In this document: piece by piece, positions 43,125-51,548 of the stretch
How the letters are laid out: each line of letters begins with the position of its first letter
Position numbering within the stretch: position 1 is the stretch's first letter
Assembly (NCBI GenBank): GCA_913061145.1
Contig: CAJXUQ010000002.1
Location: 186,001-250,000 of the forward strand
DNA length: 64,000 bases
Origin: an uncultured Haliea sp.
GTDB lineage: Bacteria; Pseudomonadota; Gammaproteobacteria; Pseudomonadales; Halieaceae
Reading direction: 5' to 3'
Translations under genes and position numbers: made by a program
The notes under the pieces: model-generated
Told to the model about the DNA's origin: nothing
Seen by the model: the letters and a program-made list of their open reading frames with translations, nothing else
Database searches by the model: none

Positions 43125-44876
43125 GTGTTGCGGGTTTTTCGCCACTGCTTTTTTGTCTGCTGTCTGTTGCCGGGTCCTGTGCTCGCCGCCGACGCGCTGC
43201 TGGAGTACCGTCTCGAGGGACTGGACAAAGCGCAGCGTACCAATGTCGAGGCTTGGCTGGGCCCGGCACCAGAGAGCGAGGCCGCGCGCAGCAATTTCCT
43301 GTCGTCCGCGCGGGAGCGGGTCGCTGATAGCCTGAAGGCGCTGGGTTACTACCGCGCCGACATCGACCTGTCTGTAGACAGGACCCGTAGTCCCTGGCAG
43401 CTGCTGATTTCAGTTACTCCTGGTCTGCCAGTCACGGTCGCTGAGCTGGATATACGGGTCACCGGTGCCGCCCAGAGCGATCCCGCTTTTCAGCGCCTGT
43501 TGACCACACCCGGTATTGCGCTCGGGGATATTCTGCACCACGGCCAGTATGAGTCCCTGCGCAATGCCCTGCTGCAGCTGGGACAACGCCGGGGCTACTT
43601 CGATGCCCGCCTGTTGCAGCGTTCTGTGGAAGTGGAGCCCGCTGCGAACACTGCGCGCGTGCACCTGCACTACGCCAGCGGCGATCGTTATCTGGTGGGT
43701 GAGTTGCGCTATGCAGAGGACATCGTCTCGCCCACCCTGCTCAAATCCCTGAGAAGCTTCAGCTCGGGTGAGCCCTACGATGTGGCCAGGCTGCAGACCC
43801 TGCAGGCGGAGTTGCAACGCACAGGCTATTTTTCCGGCGTTACCCTGCGGCCGCTGCTCGAGGAGCGGGAAGCGGGGCGAGTGCCCGTGCGGCTGGAACT
43901 GTTTCCCGCCAGGCGCCACACTATCGAACTCGGTATCGGTTTCAGTACCGACACCGAGGAGCGCGTCTCCGCGACCTGGACTACGCCGCGTGTGAATCGC
44001 TTCGGGCACAGCCAGGAAACCCGCTTCGAGTACTCCCGCATCAACCCCAGCGGGCAGTTTATCTACAACATTCCGCTGACCCACCCGCTGGATGACGTCC
44101 TGCAACTTGCGCTGCGGGTAGAGCAGAACGAGTACGGTGATCTCGACAGTAACCAGAATGAGGCGCAGGTGCGGCGCGAGCGGCGCTATGGCAACTGGGT
44201 GCTGAGTTATCACCTGCGTCTGCTGAATGAACGCTGGGATGCTGCCACGGTTACGGGTGACGAAGACTACGTCTTGCCCGGTTTCACTGTGTCCCACAAG
44301 ACCCGACAAGGGTCGCCCGTAAACCCGGACCGCGGGTTCAGCCAGTTCTACGAAGTCGAGGCAACCTCGAGCCAGCTCGGTTCGACTATCGACATGACCC
44401 GCCTCTATGCCAACTGGGTCTATGTGATGCCGTTGGGCGAGCGCGGCCGGGTTGTCAGTCGCGCTGAGGCCGGTGCGGCCTTGATCGGTGAGGGCCAGCG
44501 CGATGACCTGGCACCGTCACTGAGCTTTTTTGCCGGTGGATCGCAGAGCCTGCGCGGGTACGGTTACCAGTCCATAGGCAACACGGTTCCGGTGACGCTG
44601 CGCGATGGGGAGGCTGTGGATTATGTGCTGGGTGCGGACCGGCTGGCGCTCGCCAGTATCGAGTACCAGTACAGGTTTCTACCTGACTGGCGTGCGGCCG
44701 TGTTTGTCGACGGTGGTGACGCCTTTGATGAGGGCGAGTTTGACGCCGTCGTGGGTGCCGGGTTCGGCCTGCACTACCTGACGCCTGTCGGTGCTGTGAA
44801 GCTGGAGATCGCCAACAGCGTGAGTGAGGATAATCCCGATTGGCGCATACACATCAACATTGGGGCCGAGTTTTGA
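43125..44876 (+). CDS. tamA: TamA: Omp85-family translocation and assembly protein
   Basis: TamA is the outer-membrane half of the TAM complex that helps insert autotransporters and move phospholipids. The 583-residue protein has a signal peptide (about 1-21), three POTRA domains (about 25-265; two show GYYRADIDL and GYFDARLLQ) and a 16-strand-type barrel with the late GGSQSLRGYGYQSIG lid-lock motif. It ends in an aromatic residue (GAEF). The start is GTG at 43125. TamB follows and overlaps it. Confidence 0.93.
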   Translation: MLRVFRHCFFVCCLLPGPVLAADALLEYRLEGLDKAQRTNVEAWLGPAPESEAARSNFLSSARERVADSLKALGYYRADIDLSVDRTRSPWQLLISVTPGLPVTVAELDIRVTGAAQSDPAFQRLLTTPGIALGDILHHGQYESLRNALLQLGQRRGYFDARLLQRSVEVEPAANTARVHLHYASGDRYLVGELRYAEDIVSPTLLKSLRSFSSGEPYDVARLQTLQAELQRTGYFSGVTLRPLLEEREAGRVPVRLELFPARRHTIELGIGFSTDTEERVSATWTTPRVNRFGHSQETRFEYSRINPSGQFIYNIPLTHPLDDVLQLALRVEQNEYGDLDSNQNEAQVRRERRYGNWVLSYHLRLLNERWDAATVTGDEDYVLPGFTVSHKTRQGSPVNPDRGFSQFYEVEATSSQLGSTIDMTRLYANWVYVMPLGERGRVVSRAEAGAALIGEGQRDDLAPSLSFFAGGSQSLRGYGYQSIGNTVPVTLRDGEAVDYVLGADRLALASIEYQYRFLPDWRAAVFVDGGDAFDEGEFDAVVGAGFGLHYLTPVGAVKLEIANSVSEDNPDWRIHINIGAEF

Positions 44877-47800
44877 GCAGGCTGGCGGGCGTTCTGAGCG
44901 CGGCTGTGCTGGTCGCTGCCATCGGGCTTGTGCTGCTGCCTTTCAGTGCTGCTGGCACGCGGCTGCTGCTCAGTCTGCTACCATCCGCAGCGCCCGTGCA
45001 GGTGAGCTACGCCGGGGGCAGCCTCGGCGGGGAGCTGCAGCTGGAGATGTTGCGGGTGTCGCTGGATGGCCTCGAGGTGGAACTCTCCGGCGTGCGCAGT
45101 CGACTGCGCCCGGCCTGCCTGTGGCAGAGCCTGGTTTGCTTCGCGGCGCTGGAGATTGAGCAGCTCGAGGTCAGGGTGCTGCCCGGCGAATCCGCAGCGG
45201 ATGACACCGAGGCGCAGACGGCAGAGGCGGGGTCCATCGAAATGCTTGCGTTGCCGCTTCGGCTGCGCGCACCCGGCGTGCGTATAGGGCGAGCGGAGGT
45301 CCGCTGGCCCGGGGGCATGTGGCGACAGGGCGCCAGTGAACTGGATATCGAGCTCAAGCCGGAGGGCGTCTTTCTTGGCAACGTCGTCCTGCGCGACGCG
45401 CAGCTTGCCCTGGAGGCGGCGGAGTCGTCAGCACCGTCGCCCCTTGTTTTGCCCTCGCTGGCACTGCCACTGACACTGGCAATCGATGACTTCCTGCTGC
45501 AGCGCCCAAGCGTGCGTCAGGGTGAGCGGCTCGAAGCATTTGACGCCATCCGCGGTGCACTGCGGTGGCGTGGGGAGCGTCTTGAGATTGCGTCGCTGCA
45601 GGTGTCGCAGCAGAGCCGGGGCCGGTTGCAAGCGAGCGGGCAGGTCGCCATGTCGGGGGACTGGCCGTTGCAGCTGGGTATTCGGGCCGACCTCGACATG
45701 CCATCTCTGCCGATGGCGCTGGGTGCGCGCAGGGTGGAGCTTGCCCTGTCGGGATCGACGCGCGCGCTGCAGCTGGAACTGCTCTCGCCGGGGGAGCCAC
45801 AGGTACAGCTGACAGGTGACGTCGACCTGCTTGCACCCGCGCTGCCCTTCAATGCCTCGTTACGGCTCAATGGGGATCAGCCGTTGCCGCTGGCAGGTTT
45901 GCCTGGCCTGACCGGCCTGCCGCCTGGGCTGGTGGATGCGGCCATCCTCTGGCCTCTGCAGGCGACGGCGCAAGGCGATCTCGACGAGCAGGATCTGACG
46001 CTCACGGCACGGGTACAGGATCTCGCTTATGCCATGCTGAGTCTGGAGCTTTCTGCGCGCCATGCCCCGGGTCTGGTGCAGGTGCACAGTTTCCTGCTTG
46101 ATGCCGCCGAGGCGGGAAGCCTGTCCGTCGAGGGCCGGCTGAACTACGCGGATACCATCGCCTGGGAGGCCGCGGTGCACAGCGGGGGTCTGCAGATGCC
46201 GGAGCTCAGCGAGTACCTGTTCGGGCAGGTGGCGGGCTCATTGACCACGCGCGGCCGCCTTGGAGATGACGACTGGCAGGTGGAGCTGCAGGAGGTTGAC
46301 CTCGTGGGTGACGTCAACGGTCTGCCGGCGATGATCAAGGGCGGATTGCAGCTTGACTCCAGCGAATTGATCCGCAGCGGTGCCCTGCGCGCACAGGTGA
46401 ACGGCGCGGAAATTGATGTTTCGGCAGGCGCCTCGGGTGCGGCAGGTGCCCGCGCTGAACTGGGTATCGCAGATCTGGGACGCTGGTCGCGGGGAGCAGG
46501 GGGCAGCGTCCTGCTCAACGTCGATTGGGATCGTGCCGACAACCGTCTGGCGCTGCGCGGCAGTGTCGAGGGCATACACTGGAACAGCCTGCGGGCGGAC
46601 CGCGGTGTGCTGGAGGGCGCGGTAAGCCTCGCCGATGGCCCCCGGGGAGCGGGTCGCCTGCGACTGGATCAACTGGAATTGGCGGGCGTCAATCTCGACG
46701 GGCTCAGTCTCACGGTCCAGGCGGACCGTGAAACAGCAACGCTGGAGCTGAGCAGCGAAGGCGAGATTGCGGGAGCGCTGAAGGCGGCGGCAACCGCCAG
46801 CGAGCGCGTCTGGGAGGTCGCTTTACAGCGCTCGGAGTTTGCGACACCGATAGGACCGCTGACCCTTGCTGCTCCCGTGCAGGCGCGCTTTGCCGGGGAC
46901 AGCGGTACGCTGGGTGCGCACTGTTGGCAGCTGCCGGAGACTGAGCTGTGTTTTTCCGAATCGCGGTTCGGAGCGACTGGCGCCGTCATAGGCCGGCTGA
47001 CCGGCGATCTGGCGTTATTCGCCGCGCTGCTGCCACAGCAGCTTGAGGTTCGCGGGCCGCTGAATGCGGACATCGCGCTGTCCTGGGGAGACGATTCGCC
47101 CCTGCGCGCGCAGGCGCAACTGTCCAGCCCGGGCGGCTCGGTAACCCAGTTTTATCCGGAAGGGGAGTCGGCCACGTTCACCTGGGACGTCCTGCAGGCG
47201 ACCCTGCAGCAGGATGACCGTGGTCTCGCCCTGCAGGCGGGATTGTTGCAGGACGACCGTCAGCGGCTGGCACTCACTGTGCAGTTGCCCCCTGACCGTG
47301 CAGGGAAGCTGCAGGGTGAGTTGGCTATCGACGCGCTGCAGATGGGCGCCTTGCAGCCATTTCTACCGCAACTGGAGCGCCTCGAAGGGACCTTGAACGG
47401 GCAGGTAACCCTCTCCGGCTCTGTGCAGGAACCGCTTGCAGACGGCGTCGTGCGCTGGGCCGACGGGGTGGTACGGCTGGAGGTCAATCCCACAGAGCTG
47501 GACGCGGTCGATGTGCAGATTGCGCTGCAAGGAACCCGGGCGGCCCTGCGTGGCGTTGCCCTGCTGGGTGGGGGGCAGCTAGAACTGACCGGCGATGCGC
47601 AGTTGGGCGAAGAGCCCGCGTTACGCCTCAACATCAAAGGCGGCAACAACCGCCTGCTGTATCCGCCCAGTACGCAGGTGGAGGTGTCGCCCGACCTGCA
47701 ACTGGCGCTAACTCCCGCAGGGATACAGGCCCGCGGCGAGGTGCTGGTGCACGAGGGACTGTTGGCCTATGAGGAACTACCGCCCGGTAGCGTAACGCTG

Positions 47801-48568
47801 TCAGACGACGTCGTTGAGGTCGATTTCACGGGTGCGCCGCTGGAAGCGCACAACCCGCTGCGGCTGGACGCCGACCTGAGACTGCGCATCAAAGACCGGT
47901 TCCGGATACGCGGCAAGGACCTTAACATCACGGTGGGGGGGGATCTCAGTCTGCGCCAGGCGCCTGAAAGGCCGCTGCAGCTGTTTGGTAGCCTGAATAT
48001 TCTCGGTGGTGAGTTGCGCGCCTATGGCCAGCGATTGCTGGTACGCCAGGGGCGAATCGCCTTCAGCGGGGTGCCGGAAAACCCAGAGCTCAATCTGCGG
48101 GCAGAACGTGAAATACCGGCGGAGGATGTACGCGCTGGGGTCACGGTCACCGGCACTTTGGAACAGCCGGAGTTGACGGTGTACGCGGAGCCGACAATGT
48201 CGCAGACCGAGGCGCTGTCTTACCTGCTGCGCGGTCGGGGGCTGGATTCAGGCGCGGGCGCGGACGGCACTGCGATGGCGCTGTCGCTGGGTACCAGCCT
48301 GATGAATCGCAGTGCCCTGGTGGAAGAGCTGAACAAGGTCCCGGGGTTGCGTAACGTGGAATTTGGCACCGACGGTTCAGAGGACGACACAGCTGCCACG
48401 GTGAGTGGCTACATTGGTGAGCGTATCTATCTGTCCTACGGGGTGGGGCTGTATGAGCCCATCAATGTACTCACGGCGCGCCTGTATCTGCAGGCGCGCC
48501 TGTGGCTGGAGGTGGTCAGTCGCCTTGAGAGCTCGGTAGACCTGTATTACAGCTTTGATATCAACTGA
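44873..48568 (+). CDS. tamB: TamB: AsmA-like inner-membrane translocation protein
   Basis: TamB spans the periplasm as a long beta-taco that carries phospholipids with TamA. About 1231 residues: an N-terminal membrane anchor (ten residues in, LSAAVLVAAIGLVLLPF), a long run of repetitive beta strands, and the C-terminal DUF490 domain with MSQTEALSYLLRGRGL and GERIYLSYGVGLYEPIN, ending YYSFDIN. The start is probably TTG at 44873 overlapping the tamA TGA; another TTG at 44840 is possible. No ATG is available near the signal anchor. Confidence 0.92.
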   Translation: MSRLAGVLSAAVLVAAIGLVLLPFSAAGTRLLLSLLPSAAPVQVSYAGGSLGGELQLEMLRVSLDGLEVELSGVRSRLRPACLWQSLVCFAALEIEQLEVRVLPGESAADDTEAQTAEAGSIEMLALPLRLRAPGVRIGRAEVRWPGGMWRQGASELDIELKPEGVFLGNVVLRDAQLALEAAESSAPSPLVLPSLALPLTLAIDDFLLQRPSVRQGERLEAFDAIRGALRWRGERLEIASLQVSQQSRGRLQASGQVAMSGDWPLQLGIRADLDMPSLPMALGARRVELALSGSTRALQLELLSPGEPQVQLTGDVDLLAPALPFNASLRLNGDQPLPLAGLPGLTGLPPGLVDAAILWPLQATAQGDLDEQDLTLTARVQDLAYAMLSLELSARHAPGLVQVHSFLLDAAEAGSLSVEGRLNYADTIAWEAAVHSGGLQMPELSEYLFGQVAGSLTTRGRLGDDDWQVELQEVDLVGDVNGLPAMIKGGLQLDSSELIRSGALRAQVNGAEIDVSAGASGAAGARAELGIADLGRWSRGAGGSVLLNVDWDRADNRLALRGSVEGIHWNSLRADRGVLEGAVSLADGPRGAGRLRLDQLELAGVNLDGLSLTVQADRETATLELSSEGEIAGALKAAATASERVWEVALQRSEFATPIGPLTLAAPVQARFAGDSGTLGAHCWQLPETELCFSESRFGATGAVIGRLTGDLALFAALLPQQLEVRGPLNADIALSWGDDSPLRAQAQLSSPGGSVTQFYPEGESATFTWDVLQATLQQDDRGLALQAGLLQDDRQRLALTVQLPPDRAGKLQGELAIDALQMGALQPFLPQLERLEGTLNGQVTLSGSVQEPLADGVVRWADGVVRLEVNPTELDAVDVQIALQGTRAALRGVALLGGGQLELTGDAQLGEEPALRLNIKGGNNRLLYPPSTQVEVSPDLQLALTPAGIQARGEVLVHEGLLAYEELPPGSVTLSDDVVEVDFTGAPLEAHNPLRLDADLRLRIKDRFRIRGKDLNITVGGDLSLRQAPERPLQLFGSLNILGGELRAYGQRLLVRQGRIAFSGVPENPELNLRAEREIPAEDVRAGVTVTGTLEQPELTVYAEPTMSQTEALSYLLRGRGLDSGAGADGTAMALSLGTSLMNRSALVEELNKVPGLRNVEFGTDGSEDDTAATVSGYIGERIYLSYGVGLYEPINVLTARLYLQARLWLEVVSRLESSVDLYYSFDIN

Positions 48569-48571
48569 GCG

Positions 48572-49210
48572 TCAGACCTTGGGCAGGATGGTGAGTTCCA
48601 CGCGCCGGTTCTGGCTGCGTCCCTGCTCCGTGGTGTTGTCGGCAACCGGTTGGTCAAAGCCCATACCCTGCACCAGCATGCGCGAGCGGTCGACGGAGCG
48701 GGTGACCAGGTAGTCGGCAACGCTGCCGGCACGGCGCTCTGACAGTGTCTGGTTCATTGCGCGGCCGCCGGTGTTGTCAGTGTGGCCGGTGATGCGCAGG
48801 GTGGTGTCGGCGTACTTCGAGAGCACTTCACCCACCGAGTTCAGCGTCGGGTAGAAACCTTCACGCAGGTTGTAAGAGCCCGTTTCAAACGTGATGTTGC
48901 CAGGCATGATCAGGCGGATGTTGTCCCCTTCCCGTGCAACCTGCACTCCGGTGCCCTGCAACTGCTCGCGTAGCTTGGCTTCCTGCACGTCCATGTAGGC
49001 ACCGACGCCTGCGCCGACTATGCCGCAACCCAGGGCGGCATTGCGCGCGTGCTTGCCGGAGTCAATGGCGCCCACCAGCGCACAGACCGCCGCGGCGCCG
49101 GCCCCGTAGGTGGCCGCCTTGCTGGCCTGTTGTTGACCTGTGTAGGGGTTGGTGGTGCAGGCGCTCAGCAGCAGGCTGGCAGTGATTGCAGTAACAAAGC
49201 TCAGGCGCAT
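48572..49210 (-). CDS. OmpA-family lipoprotein with glycine-zipper (YiaD-like)
   Basis: The 212-residue precursor has a lipobox (LLLSACTT), a glycine-zipper stretch (YGAGAAAVCALVGAIDSG; CGIVGAGVGAYMD), and an OmpA-like peptidoglycan-binding domain with ITGHTDNTGG, LSERRAGSVADYL and SQNRRVELTI. It links the outer membrane to peptidoglycan non-covalently. The ATG at 49210 has GAGGAG seven bases before it. The size and layout resemble E. coli YiaD. Confidence 0.93.
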   Translation of the reverse strand: MRLSFVTAITASLLLSACTTNPYTGQQQASKAATYGAGAAAVCALVGAIDSGKHARNAALGCGIVGAGVGAYMDVQEAKLREQLQGTGVQVAREGDNIRLIMPGNITFETGSYNLREGFYPTLNSVGEVLSKYADTTLRITGHTDNTGGRAMNQTLSERRAGSVADYLVTRSVDRSRMLVQGMGFDQPVADNTTEQGRSQNRRVELTILPKV

Positions 49211-49320
49211 AGGGTAATCTCCTCGTCCATTTGCGGAAGTGCAGCGTAAACACGCTTGGTCGGACCTGCAAGCTGTGGAAAAGTTGCAGCACCGGGCCGG
49301 CAATGATAGAGAGGAACAAG

Positions 49321-50385
49321 ATGGATCCCTTGACCCAGGGCGCACTTGGCGCAGCATTTCCCCAGGCGATGGCGCAGCGGCGGCAGGTTGTCAGCGCCGG
49401 CCTGCTGGGTTTCCTGTCCGGCATGGCGCCCGACCTCGACGTACTGATTCGCTCCAGCGAAGATCCTCTGCTGTTTCTCGAGTACCACCGGCAGTTTACC
49501 CACTCGCTGTTTTTCGTGCCTGTCGGCGGGCTCATCTGTGCACTGTTGCTGCACGGCCTGATTGGTCGGCGCGGGGGACTCCTGCCCTGGCAAACGTACC
49601 TCTTCTGTGTGCTGGGCTATGCGACGCACGGTCTGCTCGATGCCTGTACCACCTACGGCACCCTGTTGTTATGGCCCTTCAGTGACCAGCGTTTTGCCTG
49701 GAATACAATCTCCATCATCGATCCGCTGTTCACACTGCCCGTACTGGCGCTGGTCGTCTGGGCGGGCCTGCGTCGCCGGCCTGCGCTGGCGCGCGCGGCG
49801 TTGGTCTGGGCGCTTGTATACCAGGGGCTGGGTGTGTGGCAGCGGGAGCAGGCGGAGCTACACGGTTGGGCGCTGGCCCGGGACCGGGGCCACGAGCCCC
49901 TGCGACTCGAGGCCAAGCCGAGTTTTGCCAACATACTGGTATGGAAGATTGTTTACGAAACCGACACGCATTTTCATGTCGATGCAGTGCGTACCTGGCC
50001 CTCGGTGGTCGACTATCCTGGCGGCAGCATTCCGCGACTGGATGTCGCTCGCGATTTTCCCTGGTTGCAGGGTGCAAGCCAGCAGCGGCTGGATATCGAG
50101 CGCTTTCGCTGGTTCAGCAACGGCTATGTGGCGCTCGACCCAGCCGTGCCGGGGCGGATTATCGACGTGCGCTATTCCATGTTGCCGAACGAGATCAACT
50201 CGCTGTGGAGCATCCAGCTGCGTCCGCAGGCCGGCCCAGACGACCACGTGAGCTACGCGATGCATCGTAGCGGTCGTCGCGAGCAGGCCGGTGTGTTGTG
50301 GCGCATGCTGCGTGGCGAGAGGGTGCCTGGCAGCACCCCGTCGCGCAGTGCATCAGGCGTTGAGTACGGCGTTGGCGGCGATTAA
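49321..50385 (+). CDS. Membrane metal-dependent hydrolase (YdjM/DUF457-like)
   Basis: The 354-residue protein begins MDPLTQGALGAAF and has the family's N-terminal metal-binding set: HRQFTHSL with two histidines, the DLDVL aspartates and the YATHGLLDACTTYGT histidine/aspartate. About five membrane segments follow, then a soluble C-terminal region of about 160 residues. Function in this family is unproven (some members are called inner-membrane hydrolases). The ATG at 49321 has GAGAGGAAC upstream. Its end overlaps the convergent aminotransferase by 33 bases. Confidence 0.82.
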   Translation: MDPLTQGALGAAFPQAMAQRRQVVSAGLLGFLSGMAPDLDVLIRSSEDPLLFLEYHRQFTHSLFFVPVGGLICALLLHGLIGRRGGLLPWQTYLFCVLGYATHGLLDACTTYGTLLLWPFSDQRFAWNTISIIDPLFTLPVLALVVWAGLRRRPALARAALVWALVYQGLGVWQREQAELHGWALARDRGHEPLRLEAKPSFANILVWKIVYETDTHFHVDAVRTWPSVVDYPGGSIPRLDVARDFPWLQGASQQRLDIERFRWFSNGYVALDPAVPGRIIDVRYSMLPNEINSLWSIQLRPQAGPDDHVSYAMHRSGRREQAGVLWRMLRGERVPGSTPSRSASGVEYGVGGD

Positions 50386-51531
50386 TGCTGCGTCGGTATC
50401 CGTGCTCAACCCCTGTTGTTGCAGCGCGGTGGACAGCGCAGTCAGGCAGAGGATCACGTTGCTGCGGTTACACGCCTGTCCCATCAGGCCGATGCGCCAG
50501 GTTTTACCAGCGAGTGCGCCGAGGCCTGCGCCGATCTCCAGATTGAAGTCCTGCAGCAGTGTCTGCCGCAGCCGCGCATCGTCGACGCCCTCGGGAATTC
50601 GCACAGCGTTCAACTGGGGGAGGCGGAACTCGGCGGCAACCGCCATGTCCAGCCCCAGCGCGTCGAGTCCCGCTACCAGCGCCTGGTGATGCAGGCGATG
50701 CCGCGCATGTGCCGCTGCAAGGCCTTCTTCCTTCAACATCAACAGAGACTCATGCAAGGCGTACAGCAGGTTGATGGGCGCGGTGTGGTGGTAGGCGCGC
50801 TTGCTGCTGCCTCCCCAGTAGCCCATCACCAGTTGCATGTCGAGAAACCAGCTCTGCACTTTGTGGCTGCGATTCTGGATGCGTTCCACAGCGCGCGGGC
50901 TGAAGGTGACGGGGGACAGGCCGGGCACGCAGGACAGGCACTTCTGGGTGCCGGAATATACGGCATCTGCGCCCCAGGCGTCGACTTGCAGCTCAATGCC
51001 GCCCAGCCCGGTGACGCTGTCCACGATGCTGAGGGCTCCATGCTCCCGGGCCAGTGCGCAGAGTGCTGCGACGTCGCTGCGGGCGCCCGTAGAGGTTTCG
51101 GCGTGCACAAACGCCAGCAGGGAAGCCTCGGGGTGAGCTGCAAACGCCGCGGCGACCTTGTCGGGGCTCACGGGCTGACCCCAGTCGTCCTCCACCATGA
51201 TCGCTGTTGCGCCACAACGCTCCACATTTTCCTGCATGCGTCCGCCAAAGACACCGTTGCGACACACAATCACGGTGTCGCCCGGTGAGACGAGGTTGAC
51301 GAAACAGGCCTCCATACCGGCCGAGCCGGGTGCGGAAATGGGCAGGGTCAACGCGTTATTCGTCTCGAAAGCGTATTGCAGGAGACCTTTCACGTCGTCC
51401 ATCAGGCCGACAAACAAGGGATCCAGGTGACCAATGGTCGGCCGACCGAGGGCGCCAAGTACGCGAGGTGATACGTCGGAGGGGCCGGGGCCCATCAATA
51501 CGCGGTGTGGAGGGAAAAAACTCTGGTTCAT
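50353..51531 (-). CDS. Class V aminotransferase (serine-pyruvate/alanine-glyoxylate type)
   Basis: The 392-residue PLP enzyme has the GPGPSDVSPRVLGAL start, SAPGSAGMEACFVNLVSPGD, FVHAETSTGARSD, DSVTGLGGIELQVDAWGAD and the PLP lysine in SGTQKCLSC. These fit the alanine-glyoxylate/serine-pyruvate aminotransferases used in glyoxylate and serine metabolism. The start has AGGAG upstream and lies 17 bases after ppdK, so the two are probably one operon. That link to pyruvate/PEP metabolism is suggestive. Confidence 0.88.
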   Translation of the reverse strand: MNQSFFPPHRVLMGPGPSDVSPRVLGALGRPTIGHLDPLFVGLMDDVKGLLQYAFETNNALTLPISAPGSAGMEACFVNLVSPGDTVIVCRNGVFGGRMQENVERCGATAIMVEDDWGQPVSPDKVAAAFAAHPEASLLAFVHAETSTGARSDVAALCALAREHGALSIVDSVTGLGGIELQVDAWGADAVYSGTQKCLSCVPGLSPVTFSPRAVERIQNRSHKVQSWFLDMQLVMGYWGGSSKRAYHHTAPINLLYALHESLLMLKEEGLAAAHARHRLHHQALVAGLDALGLDMAVAAEFRLPQLNAVRIPEGVDDARLRQTLLQDFNLEIGAGLGALAGKTWRIGLMGQACNRSNVILCLTALSTALQQQGLSTDTDAALIAANAVLNA

Positions 51532-51548
51532 GATCGTGCTGCTCCTGT